From: Arthrinium phaeospermum
Lineage: Eukaryota; Ascomycota; Sordariomycetes; Amphisphaeriales; Apiosporaceae
Direction: 5' to 3'
DNA length: 64,000 nucleotides
Assembly (NCBI GenBank): GCA_006503535.1
Contig: QYRS01000001.1
Span: 4,464,001-4,528,000, forward strand
Shown one piece after another: positions 34,701-48,091 of this stretch. The position numbers were made by a program, and so were the translations under genes. The notes under the pieces are model-generated. The model ran no database searches. It saw nothing but the letters and a program-made list of their open reading frames with translations, and had not been told where the DNA came from. Positions within the stretch are counted from its first letter, which is position 1; each line of letters starts with the position of its first letter.

Positions 34701-37700
34701 CAAAAGAAGTTGCCATTGCAACAGCCAAGAGCAAGAGTCTCTAATACGACGCTGTTCCTTCTGCGACATAGACTCCGACCTTCTGGCGCGGTTGATGGCA
34801 AGGCCTTCTGGTTGCGCCACGAGATCATCCGCTACCATGGGCAACGAACCTTAGATTAAGCTGGTCAACAGAAAGTCTAGATCCTTTGGACGACTCATCG
34901 CACGACCGCGACGGGGCTCGTCAGCTATTCGGCGCTGTAACCACCGATGTACCCTATCCCGAAGCTCGGCAGTTGGATCGATTGGACTGTACGGTGTAGG
35001 GCGTTGAAACAGGGGCACCTCCCCCCTTGCTATTGCAGGCTTGTCGGTGGCTGGCCAAAGCTATCTGTTGTTTACGCTGTGGAAGATCGCCCACCCTGTC
35101 TGTGCTGCTGCCGGGCCCTAAACCATACCGAGAAGAGGTTGCAGGTCGCCAATCCAGCCAGCCCATTCCCAAGCGAAAGAAAGGCCCAGGGAAATGTACC
35201 CTTTACCACTCGGTCCGTCCTTTCGCAGTGAGTCCTTTCGCAGTGAAGGAAGAAGCTTCACTTGCTCACGATTCGGATCTTCTTTCATGACGAGACTCGA
35301 TCAAAAATAAGTCCTGCACTGGTGGCCTAAGAAGAAGAGCTTCGGTTTCGATGCAATCATCTCCAGTTGCGGTACAACCCCTCGACGCTCAACCGCTCAA
35401 GCACTGCGCAGCGACATAGCCGAACGGGGCACAGCCTGACGACTAGTGCTCCTCACACTTGATGCCAACGTGATAGGTAATGCATGGATTCAGTCATTTC
35501 TGGCCATTCCATCCTTTCATATGCTTTATTACCTGCAGGCACAGCCAAAGCCCTAAGGGTAGACAAAGGCCAAGAGGGAGACGCTCAGTGTATTGGTAGT
35601 TAGGTACAGGTCGAAGCACCATTGGTTCATTCTCCAGCGACGTTTGATCGTTGCCTTCGCAGACTCGAAATCTACACGCACAACTTGGCGATTGCGTGGG
35701 AGCTTTACAAAATCCCAAACCTATATAAAGAGTTACCTGTACCCCTTGATCCTCTGTATACATAATAAACACAATCTACACTCTACCTATCCTAGCTCTT
35801 ACCAGCCTATCCTTCAAAATCTGTACTTGTGAGGACAGCCTGTCTTTGTACTCTTAATCTGCGAATTAGCAGGACTTACCAGTCTATACATCGGCACATC
35901 TCTCTTTCCCATCCCCTCATCTAGCTACTCGTCCCAAGATCAGGGTCTCTTCGCACAAAAACATTACATAGGTCACAATGAAGTTCTCGTGGCCTCGCAA
36001 GCCGGCCGGGTCGCGCACCGCCAGAATCCTGTACCACGGCACGATCCGGCACCTACAACATGGGAGCCACTACGAGCAAGATCTACAGGCCGTCCAACAC
36101 ACCGGCGCCAGCACCACGCCAACCATCAGCGCCAGCACTATCAGCGCCAGCACCAACAGCAGCACGATAGCGGGACCGAACTCCAGACACCCACCCTGAC
36201 TGCGCAAGGGTTTCCTTCAGGTTTTCTCGAACAACTTGCAGTAGGGATGGATGGCCATGGGAGGTCACATTGTGGGGAGCAAAGGAGCAGGGTGTTGATA
36301 GTTCTTCGGTGTGGCAGTACGTCGTTTTCAATCGGGTAGACCAAAGAATAGGTAATTGAACCTTCATATTCACTCTCCCTAAGCACTTTTGGCATTCTGG
36401 GACTGTCAATATGTTATTGATGCGGCTGTGATTACTGGTTGGACGTAATATAACACTGCCTGCCCATGGATTGCGTTTTCTCAATGACCTAGGCGTCTAC
36501 GACGTCTTGGGGACACGCGAAATTGAATGGCCATGAGTGGACGGACGACCGCCGGATGTCCCAATGGCTATTAAATCCCTACCAACCTGGATCCTTTCTG
36601 TTCCTATCAGATGGAGGTAGAACTGCGCAAGTCACATATCTCTACCGTGTTCTTAACGCTTTTCGACTACACCCAACCGTGGAGAACAGATAGGGGTTGT
36701 ATCATAAGAGACCAGGTAGAAACCGTCTGGGGCACCGTGACAAGACAGCTTTGTTTACGAAATCCGGGTGTCCAACGCGGGAACCGGCAGGACTTTGGTT
36801 GGCAACGACAAGCCCGCAGCGCCATGATGATGCTGTCCGCACCGCACAGACGCATGGTAAGGCAGAGCATCATGTTCGGCAACGAGACGGAGATTAGGAG
36901 CGCCTCTTTACTTTCGATCTGCCATTGGAAGCAAGGCTCCATCACTGGTTCGCTTGTCGTGTCTCCCGGGCGGGCCGCGGATTAATTTCTGCCTTGCCGT
37001 GGGCATCATGGGCTTCGAGAGCCGTCTCCGCCAGTGGTTCCCGTACCATTGAGACCTGCAGCTAGTCTGCGGATCCAATGCGCGCCCATGGGTTCCTACG
37101 CGGCTCTCAACGTGTCGTGTCGTAGGGAGAGCGGACGAATGAGATCCATGACGAGGAGAGACTATCTCTCCATACTCGCCCGATGGGCTTGGCCGTTACA
37201 TGGTATCGTATATTGTCTCAGCCAGTGCCGATAGGTTGACTGGCTGGCGTTCGCGTTCGTGCGGCAGCAGGGACGTCTGAGAGTACAACAAACTACCTCT
37301 GCAATACCATGCGACTCGAAGTTACATCACTAGCAGGAGTCTACATAGGACAAATGAGAACTCGTTTTCGAATCGGCCTCAGACCTGCGGTTACACGGCC
37401 GACGGACAGTTTGTGTTTCCCGTTAGCTAGGTTCTTGGATAAGAAACGATTAGCCAACGGACATGGGCAAGCCAAGATTGACTACGCCCTGAAACAAGAC
37501 CGGCGAACTCGATAGCTTCTTCGTATATCAATCGGGCGAATGTTGGAGACCAGAAGGGGTTGGCTTGTCCTCAAGATATGCAGTAGGTATGCAGCTCCCG
37601 GGATGCCGCTCAAGGAACCATGCCAGGAGAGCGTTTTTTGCCATGTGCTGGCAATTGGAGCCCCTGGTCCTGGGTCCTAGAATGTGGGTTCTTTAGCGAA

Positions 37701-40700
37701 TTTCGTTGCCAATCCCTTGCTTGGTAAGATTTTTCACTCAGTGCTGTCAAGGATCGGCCCGCTGGGTCTGCTAAAGGAAGCATGCTGTGCTGGGATGGCA
37801 AGTGCCATTTAGGTCACGGCGTCTTGGCCTACTTGAGTCCCTTTCTCAAAGAGCTGACTACAGGTAGGTTCACCTGGGAAGCCATGCTAGAGGTCGCAGT
37901 TGGACATGGCTTCTTGAGACGAATCAAAGGACACATGAAGTCAGACTACCAGGCGTAGCAAGGCACAAGTGGGATGTAACATTGGTCTTTAGGTCAGATG
38001 CTATCAACCAAGCGCAAGTGGCCCCCGGATGTAGTGACCAGACTCGTTCCCTATTTGACTAGAGCACTAAACATGTTTCTTGTCTGTCGTGAGGTTCATT
38101 CAACCTCGGGTTTCTTCCTTGGAACCTTGAGGTGACTGCTTCTTCTCATTCTTCCTCTAGTCTGCATCGCTGCCGTTCCTAGAGCTATATATCTTGTTCG
38201 AATGGTGTCTGGAGGTTCGCTTGAACTTGCACTGCTGGGGAGCGATGACTGACGGGGTTCCAGTGCCAGCCAGCAATCAACGGTCGGGTATGTATTCACT
38301 GCTGGCTCTTGGAGTTTATTATAGCAGTAGAAGAACACTCACTGGTGGTTGGAACCGTTGTTGAAATGGACAAAATAGGCCTGTGATGAACTCTTGAGCG
38401 ACTGGTCGGAAATGGACTCACACCTCTGGGGCTTCTTGTACAGCGGTTTTCTTTCACGGCACCTCCAAGCTCTCGTGGGTTTCTGGAGACCTTCCCTCCC
38501 CGGACGGGCCCCCGGCTCTTTGCTTCGCAGCTGGGTCGAATGATGACCAGACAAGGAAGGGCCTTAGCGAAGTGTCGGCTCCCCAAGTGGCGTAGACAAT
38601 TGACCGCTCGTCATTTACCGCGACTCAAAGCGTTACCCCCAACGGTATGTTCTCCAGAAAATGCCTATCAGTGCAAGCCCATGGACTTGATGAGAGTTCC
38701 ACACATCATGGGTGTATGCATATTGAGATATGAGATATGAGAAGAAGGTAGGGGTAGCGGATAGGAAGAGGGTCGCAGAAGGCTGAAGCGAAGACATAGA
38801 GACGTAGGGTAGGTGTAGGGAAGAATCAGTCCGGGTGTCGTCACTGGACGACTGTGTGGCTATCAAGGACCTGGTCGACCGGGCGCCACCCCGTCCCCTG
38901 CGAGTGATACATGGCAGGAACGGTACCTCGAAGTATCGATTGGATCGAATCCGGTATGGAAGCGGGAAGAAGAGCAGTGTCTGCTCGCCCCCAGTCGCGC
39001 GAAAGACGTGCGTCGCGTGATACCAGGGGGAGGAGACACGCACAAGGACGTGTACCGCGCTCGCACCGAATGGCAGCGCGCCAGAGTGCGTCCACCCTTT
39101 TGGTGTCTTGTTCGGTCCCTCCAGACCAACGTGCTTGTAGCCTGAGGCAACCCTCCTGTTGCTATTCATCTGTACCTGGCCTTCCATTAATCAAGAGCAC
39201 GGTGCTCAATGACACCCCCGGTTGTCCCGCCCTTACGAATTTCCCAAATGTATTCTCGATTCTCTTCAGAGCTGTGCGGCATAGCAGACCCTAGTACCTG
39301 CAACCCCCCTGTCCTGTCAGCGCTCGCAAGGGGGCTGGTGTGCGCAAACCTTCAGCGGCTGCTCCAATCGTTGCACGTCTGTCTTCTGCTTGACCTCCCG
39401 GAAATCCGAAATCGGCTTCCAATGGAAACCGAGTTGAAAAAAAGACCACTTTTCATTCTTTTGGTTATTTTCGTTCTTTAGAAAGACCTGTCAATCGTTC
39501 ATATGATATGTACGTAATATGTACCGAATTGAGGCGCCAGAGGGTCTTGTTCCTAACCATGTCGCTTGGGGATCTGATTGGCTGTAGCCATACAAGCATG
39601 TGCGACTCCAAACAGCTGAATGGTCCCCGGTTCCAACGAGCTCAACGGGATACCACTTGAACGGACAGGTTCCTTTCCCGGACGGCAGACGTTGAGTTCG
39701 GCAGGCGGAGGTGAGGCTCATGGATGCATGGGCAAGGCGGGAACGCACCGGCGCTAGGTACTGCGGGCTTCCCTGCGACCGACTGCTTCGGACTGTTCGC
39801 TGAGTGGATGGCCTTCATGATCCTGAGTACATGGCTAACCGGGCGAATGACGAACAGCTCCCTTTGCTTTGTGGTGGCACAATGCCTTGCCCAAGGACAG
39901 CTTGCAGGCACTGAGCCCAACCTAGCCTCGCTTCTCGTTATGTCTGGTCAGTCGTATCGAACTTTGAATGCTCATCAGGAGTTATCCGCGTTCGTTGTTA
40001 CCAGCTGTCCGTCTTGGTTGATTGAGTAAATACCTCTCAGTCCAGCTGTGGTAAGCCCCTTTCCGGCCTGGTCTGCTCTTCAAAGAATTGGTGTTCGAGG
40101 CAATTCTTGTCTGAAGTTTAATAATTGACTGAGTTGCAGCTAGCGTTGATTTCAACAGAAGTTGGGCGTGATCAGACAGTACATAAGCATTGTGTTAGAA
40201 GTGGTAGGCGAGTGAGGGGTGCACGATGCTCGCTTGGGGGATATATCTGTTATTTGCAGCGCATTCCCGGTGGATTAATCATTCAAATATGGGCCTTCGC
40301 TCTCCATTAGCCAAGCCTTCCGTATTGTATATTATTCGTGCTTCGTGAATAATTGATCTTGAGCAAACCCGAACATCGCTTTTGATACTACTAAGCGTTA
40401 CTACTCAGTTGACTCGCCCCTATCATTAGCCCCAACATAGAGAAATGTTCAAACTTTCCTGGACCAAAGGGTTTACTAGCTGCACTACCCTCAAACAGGA
40501 GTCACCGACAACTGTATCGGTTGTATTTGACTTCATTGCCTTTGCCCGAAACGCGATCTCGTCAATACTATACGCGACGAGATGCGATACGGCTATTTCT
40601 AGTGTTCAGAAATGTAATCGTTTATGTCAACGCTGCTTGATATACACGATTGGTTTTTCGTATCACCTCAACTGTAATTAACCTAAGTCAGGAGAAAAGA

Positions 40701-43012
40701 GCTACGCACGATAATGCCGGTAATATCTTCCAACCAGCCTATGCAACATAAGATCATCCATCGCATCACCAATTCCGTCCATTTTGATTCTGTCACATTA
40801 CCCTTCCAACATAATAGTGTCCCCTATCTTCATCAGATAGATATGTCCCCTAGAAACGCAGTTCGAAGCAAACGGCAGGGATTCCGGGTCCCCATCCATT
40901 CTCGTGGCTTGGCACCAAACGACATCCCCCAATACCTCCATCTACCAGCGGTAGTATTGTAATATCGGCCATCGATATTCAACCGACGCAAGAATCCCTG
41001 GATAATTACTGATGGGACACAAGACGCGTAGCCCAAGGCTTGTTGGTTTGTAAGTATCAGGGCCAAGTAGCAACGCAGAATAGCCGTTACATCCACTTCT
41101 TTGGACCAATGTTTTTGACGTGTTCGTCTGACGTGCAGCTGAAAACCTCTGGTCCATCATCTGAGGCGTGGAAGATGGGGTTGCATTTGATGGTTTCATA
41201 CATTGACAGCAGCGTCCATATTTCTTCTTTTACACCATTCAATATCTTTGTTTTCCATCAGCCCTGGAAACATTATCACCCAGATATCCCATATTCATAG
41301 TCTCTGAGCGTCAGCGTGATTGCTCCCTACCTCCAGCCCCAGAAACGTCGAACGCGGGTAATTCGGCCTGTCTCAGGGGTAGCCATGCGCAGCCAGTCTT
41401 ATTGCCATTATATTTAGCATCCATCTATGTTGTTTCAACGACACCCGACAGTAGCAATCGATAGCAATCGGTGTGCTATCCCTTTCGCATCATCTTGGTA
41501 ATGAGCCATACCGTCATTGGTGAGCCGACAGACCGTACCCCGGACCTTCCTGAGATTCTGGAGCTGCCAAAATATCATTGCGGCGACTGTGGTTACTGGC
41601 TCAATGGTTACTGGCTCGATGTGACATGAAGTTGTCTATGTAGTCTCATTCATTATACAAGACTAAACCGTCGAGTGATATATGATGTCGTGGGGACATG
41701 CGTCAATACTCAGGGGAAACAGGTACATCTTCCTGGCAGCGCGTTTGCCGCCCAGCTCCGAGCCCCTACAGAAACCGCCCCCAACTGCATGCATACCATG
41801 ATATGAGAGATATGACGGTTCCCTTGCCAACAAGACCATGCTCTCTTTTCTCTGTTAGTCTAGGTAGGTTCTGAATGGAATAGACCCTGGGTCTCCCTCA
41901 ATCTCCACCATGTCCTATCGCTTGTCCGCGAACTCCACTCCGACGCCCGGCTTCTATGTGTAGAAAACATTGACCCCGGCGCTCGCATAGTTAGTGGTTT
42001 CAAGGCGAGCAGATCCAAATTTTGCCCTCCCGCTTCGCCAGACTGTACATCCGGATCACTAGAGCCGGCCTTGGGCAGCTGGGCATGGATTCCTGCCCCC
42101 GAGCATGGGACTAGTAAGTCGCACCCACTCGCAACTTAGGGCTGCGTACTGGGCTGCGTTGGAGTATACATGCCAATCCTGCATGGGTCGACGTGGGTAG
42201 TCGTACTCCGGTCCGTCTCATGTAACTCGATGTGCTAGCCTCTTTTGTGCGATGTCACTGACACATGTGACCATACAGATGCCAGTTTCGATAACGTAGC
42301 CCCTGTAGCTGATCAATACATGGGCAAGGAGACGTGGTTTTCCCGGGGAGCATATCTAGACCGTAGCCGAAGAAGCGGTGTGTCGATTCGGTACGCCGGT
42401 CGACAGCCTGATTGACCTCCGTTGCGTACTTAATCAAACCAGACTTGGCCCCCTGCGTCTACATGCATTGTAGGCGGTGGCGACGGCAGCGACTGGTTTA
42501 CCACGAGGCAACTAGGATGGGGAGGGTTACCAAAGAAGGATACACTACGTAGAGAACGTAACACATGCCTAGCCACTGACCCCAATCCTGAGCCACGATC
42601 CAGCAGGCAGCCCCGTCGGCAAGACGAGCTTGTGGCAAACTCCTATTGGGTAGTTGGTGGCAAGCCCAGGTTGCCCTATTAAGCAATAGGTTGATGGAAT
42701 CGTGAAATCTGATTCGCTCCGGCGCGCCCGCTGGTACGGGGCAATTTCAACGACATGCCATGCTTGCCGGCCGATCTGGATGCGAGCATTCGTGTTGTAA
42801 GAACATGTGTCGCCATAATGAACTGTGAGCTTTTCTAGGGCGTGAATCTACGTATATAGCAATGTCTCTCTTTTTATTGTGCTCACCGACCCATCTTCGC
42901 GTATCCCTCTTACCCAAGCCAACATTAAGAGAGACGAACCCGACAAAACGAAGAATCACACCGTGAACGCAAAGCAACCACCGCAAAACCCTTCGCCCAC
43001 AGTGTCGGAATC
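31799..43012. other. 11-kb gene-poor block
   Basis: No gene in this stretch is supported. It holds many short ORFs on both strands, none with family features. Part of it (about 33.5-35.4 kb) is markedly more GC-rich than its flanks (such as 32.6-33.4 kb) yet still non-coding. I found no transposase, reverse transcriptase or long terminal repeat by eye. Candidate tiny ORFs at 32115-32294 (-), 36060-36170 (+) and 41501-41629 (+) are described among the findings. Confidence 0.5.
41589..41622. repeat. Imperfect tandem of GGTTACTGGCTC
   Basis: The 12-mer GGTTACTGGCTC occurs twice, separated by AAT (near 41591 and 41606), inside a small open frame, where it encodes GYWLNGYWLD. Confidence 0.75.
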
Positions 43013-44358
43013 TCACTTCGCCAGAAACGCAGCCAAGACGGCCTCGAACGCGCAAACCCCGATGATGATCTTGACGGTGCTCCGTTCGAAGCACGAGACC
43101 GCGAGTACAAACAGGGCGACAAAGGTCAGGACGACGCCGAACTCAGCCGCCTTGCTGAGCTTGGCAAAGAACAAGATGGCCACGGGCACGAGCAAGAGGG
43201 CGGCAACGGTGGGTGCCAGGAGGAACCTGCTCAGCCACTCGAGGGCGCGGGCATCGTAGTCGTACTCAGGGTCGTCCTCTTCGTCTCTGTCAGATCGGGG
43301 AGGAGGAGGGGGGAAGCAGTGGCAGAAAGAGCACAAGGCCCGGCGAAAGAAGTCGACGATCTCCTTGGAGCCGGCCCCGAGTCGTCAGCGTATGTCTATT
43401 TCAGATATTGTCGAGTCAATGAGAAGTAAAAGTCCAACTTACCCACAGGTAAGGCCTTGAGGTGTACAGCAGACCCTCAAAGCGCTGGTGGACCAGGTTG
43501 GGATTCAGGGTGACGAAGTCGTCGGTGTGCCAAAGGTATTGGGAGGCCGACTCGGCCAGTCTGTTCTTGTGCTTTATTTTCTTGTAGAACGCGTAGTGCT
43601 GCTCCCGAGAGACCCGGGGTTTGGTCTGCACAGCCTGGCTGGCGTTAAGGAGGTTGACTTGGCCTCTGTAAGCGCCGTGTCCACCCCAGGGGGTTAAAAC
43701 AAGGATACTGACAATATTTCTCCAAGAGCACGCTCATTTCCTGTATAAGCTTTTCCTTCATTCTCATGCGCTTGCGCTTGGTCTCGACCAGATTACCCTC
43801 TTCGGGACTGTCCGCTCCGGGTTGGCGCGGTTGGCCGTTGTCAGAGGATGATACAGTCGGATCGGCCAACTCACGGAACTGCGCCAGGAATTCTTCGGGA
43901 TCAAATGACAACTGACACAGGGCCTCGTCGTCTTCCTCCATCTCTAGTTCGTATAGTCGGAGGTCCAGACAGTTGATGCGTTGTTCGTAATATAGCAGGC
44001 AACGATTGTTCGGGTAGAAGAATCCTCGGTGGAAGTCTTCGTTGGCAAATTGCCTCTCTCTTGCTGCAATCCAGGGCCAGCCGGCTCGGCTGCTGAGCAC
44101 TGCACATGGTTCAGATGTAGCCCGTTGGAAGAACGAAGAATAAAGCGAGACTTACAGACGTCTTGGTCTGGATACAGCTCAGGGAATCTGTCAAGATTCT
44201 TTGGTTTGGGCTCTGCATCGCAGACATGTCAGGTTCCGAAAGCCTTTGACCAGGGAGTTCTGCATACGAGACCTGTTAGGAGTCGACAACGGCTTGTAGT
44301 AGTCTCTACAGCTCATACTCAGAGGCCGAGCTTCAAACGGGTGAGTTGTGCTTGCCAT
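43013..44358 (-). CDS. DUF6594 three-helix membrane protein, copy 2
   Basis: Minus-strand exons 44358..44268, 44212..44156, 44099..43709, 43665..43443 and 43363..43013 give 370 residues. The protein mirrors copy 1: RFPELYPDQDVLLSSRAGWPW, a helical YYEQRINCLDLRLYELEMEEDD, a polar insert, RVSREQHYAFYKKI with DDFVTLNPN, an acidic Pro-rich link, and three membrane helices ending VGVCAFEAVLAAFLAK-like (IIIGVCAFEAVLAAFLAK in sequence). Introns 1 and 2 fall at the same places and phases as in copy 1 (after the disordered leader; Asp-Val|Leu). The GTATGC and GTATCC donors are weaker than usual. It is isolated in gene-poor DNA. Function unknown, as for the whole family. Confidence 0.75.
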
Positions 44359-45666
44359 GGCGTTCTCGAAGTGATATCAATACTGGCGCACTCAGTATGC
44401 CCTTGAAGCCTCCATAAGGATGAAGAGACCGTTCATTAATATAGACACCCATCCTGAAATCGCTACTTAGCCAAGTCCATCAGGCTGTATGTCTTGATCA
44501 GGTTGCCGCTTTCGAGGTAGCAGGCGCTTTGGAGTCCAGTATGGTTGTATGTCTGCCACAGCGAGTCCTGTGGTGGTGCCGGAGAAGGGTGTAAGACGGA
44601 TGTTGTCAAGAGACCGTTTAGGCGCCCAGGCCAACTTGAAAATATAGGTATTTGGCGGTCAACGGAGTATCTTGATAGGGAACTTCGGGTCTGATTCGCT
44701 GACCCCCATTGTAGCAGGCTCGGCCCGCAGCCGATGGATGGGGGCTGTTTTCTCGGGCCACCAATGACTTTGCCATAATCCGAGATGGTGTGTAAGGGGC
44801 AGCCCATTCGTCTTTCTTGACTGCTGCGATCGAGGCTTTACCGATAGGTGCCCAACTTGACAATAACGAGGCTGCGCGGTTCCGACGGCGATGCTACTGA
44901 GCCAGATTGAGTTGTCTTCCACCAGTCGATCGCTTCGCTCTGAGGGCTCTTCCCATTCACTTTATGACAGTTCTATGCCTGGAATGGGGAGCAACTGGCG
45001 ATAGCGCCGGCCGAAAACACCAAAGGTGGATGGAGGAAACAAGCTGTTTAGATGGGATTCATCGACGAGTACAAAGAATAACTGCCACGTGTTGCGTGAC
45101 AAGTGAACGTGGTGAAGCTGCACGTAAGCAAGTTTTTATTTGACCATGACACTTTACGGCCCAAGCACCAACTCAAGCCTGTAGCGGTGAGCCTATCCGT
45201 ATGCATCTCGACGCGACAGACATTTTTATCGATCTCTGCAGCTGCTGGGTCGACTTCCGAAGGGGGCTGTTGGTTATGATGAAGGTGGTTGCTGGTTTGG
45301 TCCTTGCATGGGCGTCAATGTCGAGCTCTATTCCATCACCCGTCTATCGTAGAGTGGACATGTACTGCAAGATAGCTTAATGAAGAAAGGATTGCCTACA
45401 GGAAATCCGGTTGGCAAGGCATGCTGATTTGAAATTCCATGATCACCTACTCCCAAAATGAGTGAACTTACCTCCAATTGCAAAGAGGGGTAGTCATATG
45501 TAATACCGAAGTGCCGGTCCTTACCAAGCACTACAACATTGCTGCCGGAGATTCTTCACCATGATTTCGTTTCTATTGGTCTGATGAAGTTCCAATCCCT
45601 TCATGAGTATTGCCTATCGCCAGGCGAAGGCTCAAGTTGGAGGGGACGTAGACTAGACGCCAGAAG

Positions 45667-45682
45667 CATCTACTAGTAGATG
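45667..45682. repeat. 16-bp perfect palindrome
   Basis: CATCTACTAGTAGATG is its own reverse complement. Confidence 0.9.
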
Positions 45683-45814
45683 TCCCGGGCAACGGCAATT
45701 GGGTCCAAGAAGATTTGTAGCGCTTGCCCTACTTTAGAGTTGATCTTATTATCCTCTTATTATTGCAGGGATGAAGAGAGAAGCAGAACATAGAAACTGC
45801 ATTGGTACGACTGT

Positions 45815-45852
45815 TTCGTTGGGAGTGGTAACGTTCGTTGGGAGTGGTAACG
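45815..45852. repeat. Tandem duplication of a 19-mer
   Basis: TTCGTTGGGAGTGGTAACG occurs twice back to back (45815-45833, 45834-45852), identical copies, suggesting a recent duplication or a target-site scar. Confidence 0.9.
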
Positions 45853-48091
45853 TAACATATCTGACTTCTGGGGGGAATGTTTAACCCGGCTCACGGACAC
45901 GACAATAAGTCCCTAAAAATGATGGGTTTAAGGCCACCCTTCTAACTCCATTTCCCTTCTACCACCAAAATGCCCGACGATGCCAGCCCAGTGTATCTGG
46001 TTGGTCAATGGCCATCTCACATCTCCTTGAAAGCGCCATCCCTCCAACTCTATCGAACTTCGTTCTTTTCATTGGAGGAAGGTTCAGATTTAAAGATCCA
46101 AAAGATATCCTGGCTGTCCCAATCTAGGATCCGCCCCAGCCAAATGGGTCAAAACCATACACGTTCACACTGGTAGATCCGACGATCTACTTATTTCAGA
46201 CATCGTACCTCCAAATACCCACCAAGAATCACATATATCCAAAGAAGGATTGACAAGACGGCAACATCGATATGTCATTGAATAATGGAAGCCAAGCAAG
46301 CCGCCTACCTCGCAGCACTTCGCTGTGTTGCTGCAAGACCAGAAAGGATATCAGCTTTGCAATCCGAGGAGCGGCCTCCAAGTTGATGTCGCCAAATCCG
46401 ACGTCAGCTTTAATCAGAACTGCAATGCACGACATATCTGTTTCTGCCGCTTGGCTGCCGAAGCGACAAGTCATAGGGGATCTGGGGCATGAACAGCCAC
46501 TTGGTCACACACAGCCACGTGGGGTGAGTGTGGTACAGGCATACGCCACTTAAGCCAGGGGCCTTTCATTGGCATGGATGTCTATCGCGCCGGTAATTCA
46601 GTGCTCATCAGGCTTTCCAGTTCTGGTGATTAGTGATCCGCGAGTTGCACTAAAAGATGGAAGGGATATGAGAAACAAGGGTCGCATCCATGTCTATTTG
46701 GAATTCTACGGGCCATGCTTGGAGAGAGGAGGAAGAGAGCCGAGTCACGGTGGGAGGGAGGAAGAGAGCTAGGTTGCCCGAACTCTCATGGAATATATCG
46801 GCTGCACCTGCGGCACCACTGCAAGGGGCTTCGACCAGCAGATGAGAGTACGCCCGCTATGCAAGCTAATGTCAAAGGATCTCGAGACTGGTGATTGGAG
46901 TTTGGAGCCGGACAATTTCCGATGCCGAAATTCGGGTTTCGGCCGAAAGAAAGCACTTTTTGTGCATTGCAGGTCTGCCCGCCCATGCCATCGGCGCCAG
47001 GGAGGGAGAAAGTCCTTGAAGCAAGGGATGTCGACGTAACGGTGACATTTTCGCCGCATTATGTTGAGCAGAGCCGCCTTCCTCATCTTTGCTTCCTTCT
47101 CGTGTGCACACTGATGTCAACCATGCATACTTATAGGATACCATTCATCGCCCCTGAGCCGTTCTCTAACCCCGTGCCATTATCTCCGTCCAGTCTGTCG
47201 GGACCTGCGAATGGGTTGTTTGCTAAATGTCATTTTGTTGCGTCTGAAGGAAGCTCATAGGGCTTAGGGCAATCCCGATCACCCACGAGCGCTGGGTTTG
47301 CTGCAGGGGCTGGAGCCAATCGCAACGGTCAACAGCCATCATGAATGCCTCGAATCTCAAGATGGTTGCATTGGGGGCCGGGAAGGATTGTTCTGGCTCG
47401 TATATTCTCATAGTGCTCGGAAGGGATGGCGATCTCCCAAGGCCGTCTCCTCATGGGGGTTCAAACCAGACGCAATGTTGCTACGGAAGGATACGAAGAG
47501 GCATGGGTCGAAAACAACATCGCATCGACATCATCATCGCATCATCTGGGCGAGCAGAGGTCACCAGTAGCGCTCGGACTCGGGCGTACTGTCCTATCCC
47601 GCTGCACCCTCTTACTCGATGATACATCACATCCAAGGGTGCGCGCAAGCGGCAGGCATCGCAATGGGGATCCAACGGCTGTAGGATTGCACTAGGTGCA
47701 TACCTAATGTTTAGATATGATGCTCCGTACAGGCGTCGCGAATTCCGCCTCGTCATCGGCTCGCGAGCTTCCTACATACCACTGGGTCAGGTATAAAGCC
47801 TTGCGAATGGCGCACTGCATTGTGAGGGTCGGCTCCTCTCTGGAAACAACACTCGTGGTTTCTTGCAGGCACTTTTGGTGAATTTCACGCAAACTTCAAT
47901 TTCCAGTAAGTGCTGTTATGTCCAACGGGGCTAAGGAAAGCCAAATAACCCCTTGGGAACCAGTTGTTGACCAAAATGCAGTTTCTACAGTTCTCATCAT
48001 CTGAAAGAACCCTTTCTTGCATTGCCTCGAGAAGGACATTCTCGCTTACACAGCCTCTCCGGTCATTCGGTACATTCCATCGCCATCGGTA

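Noticed and set aside
38633..39187. 184-codon minus-strand ORF in the gene-poor block
   Set aside because: No domain or intron signals, overlapped by several equal-length frames on both strands; likely chance in a stop-poor stretch.
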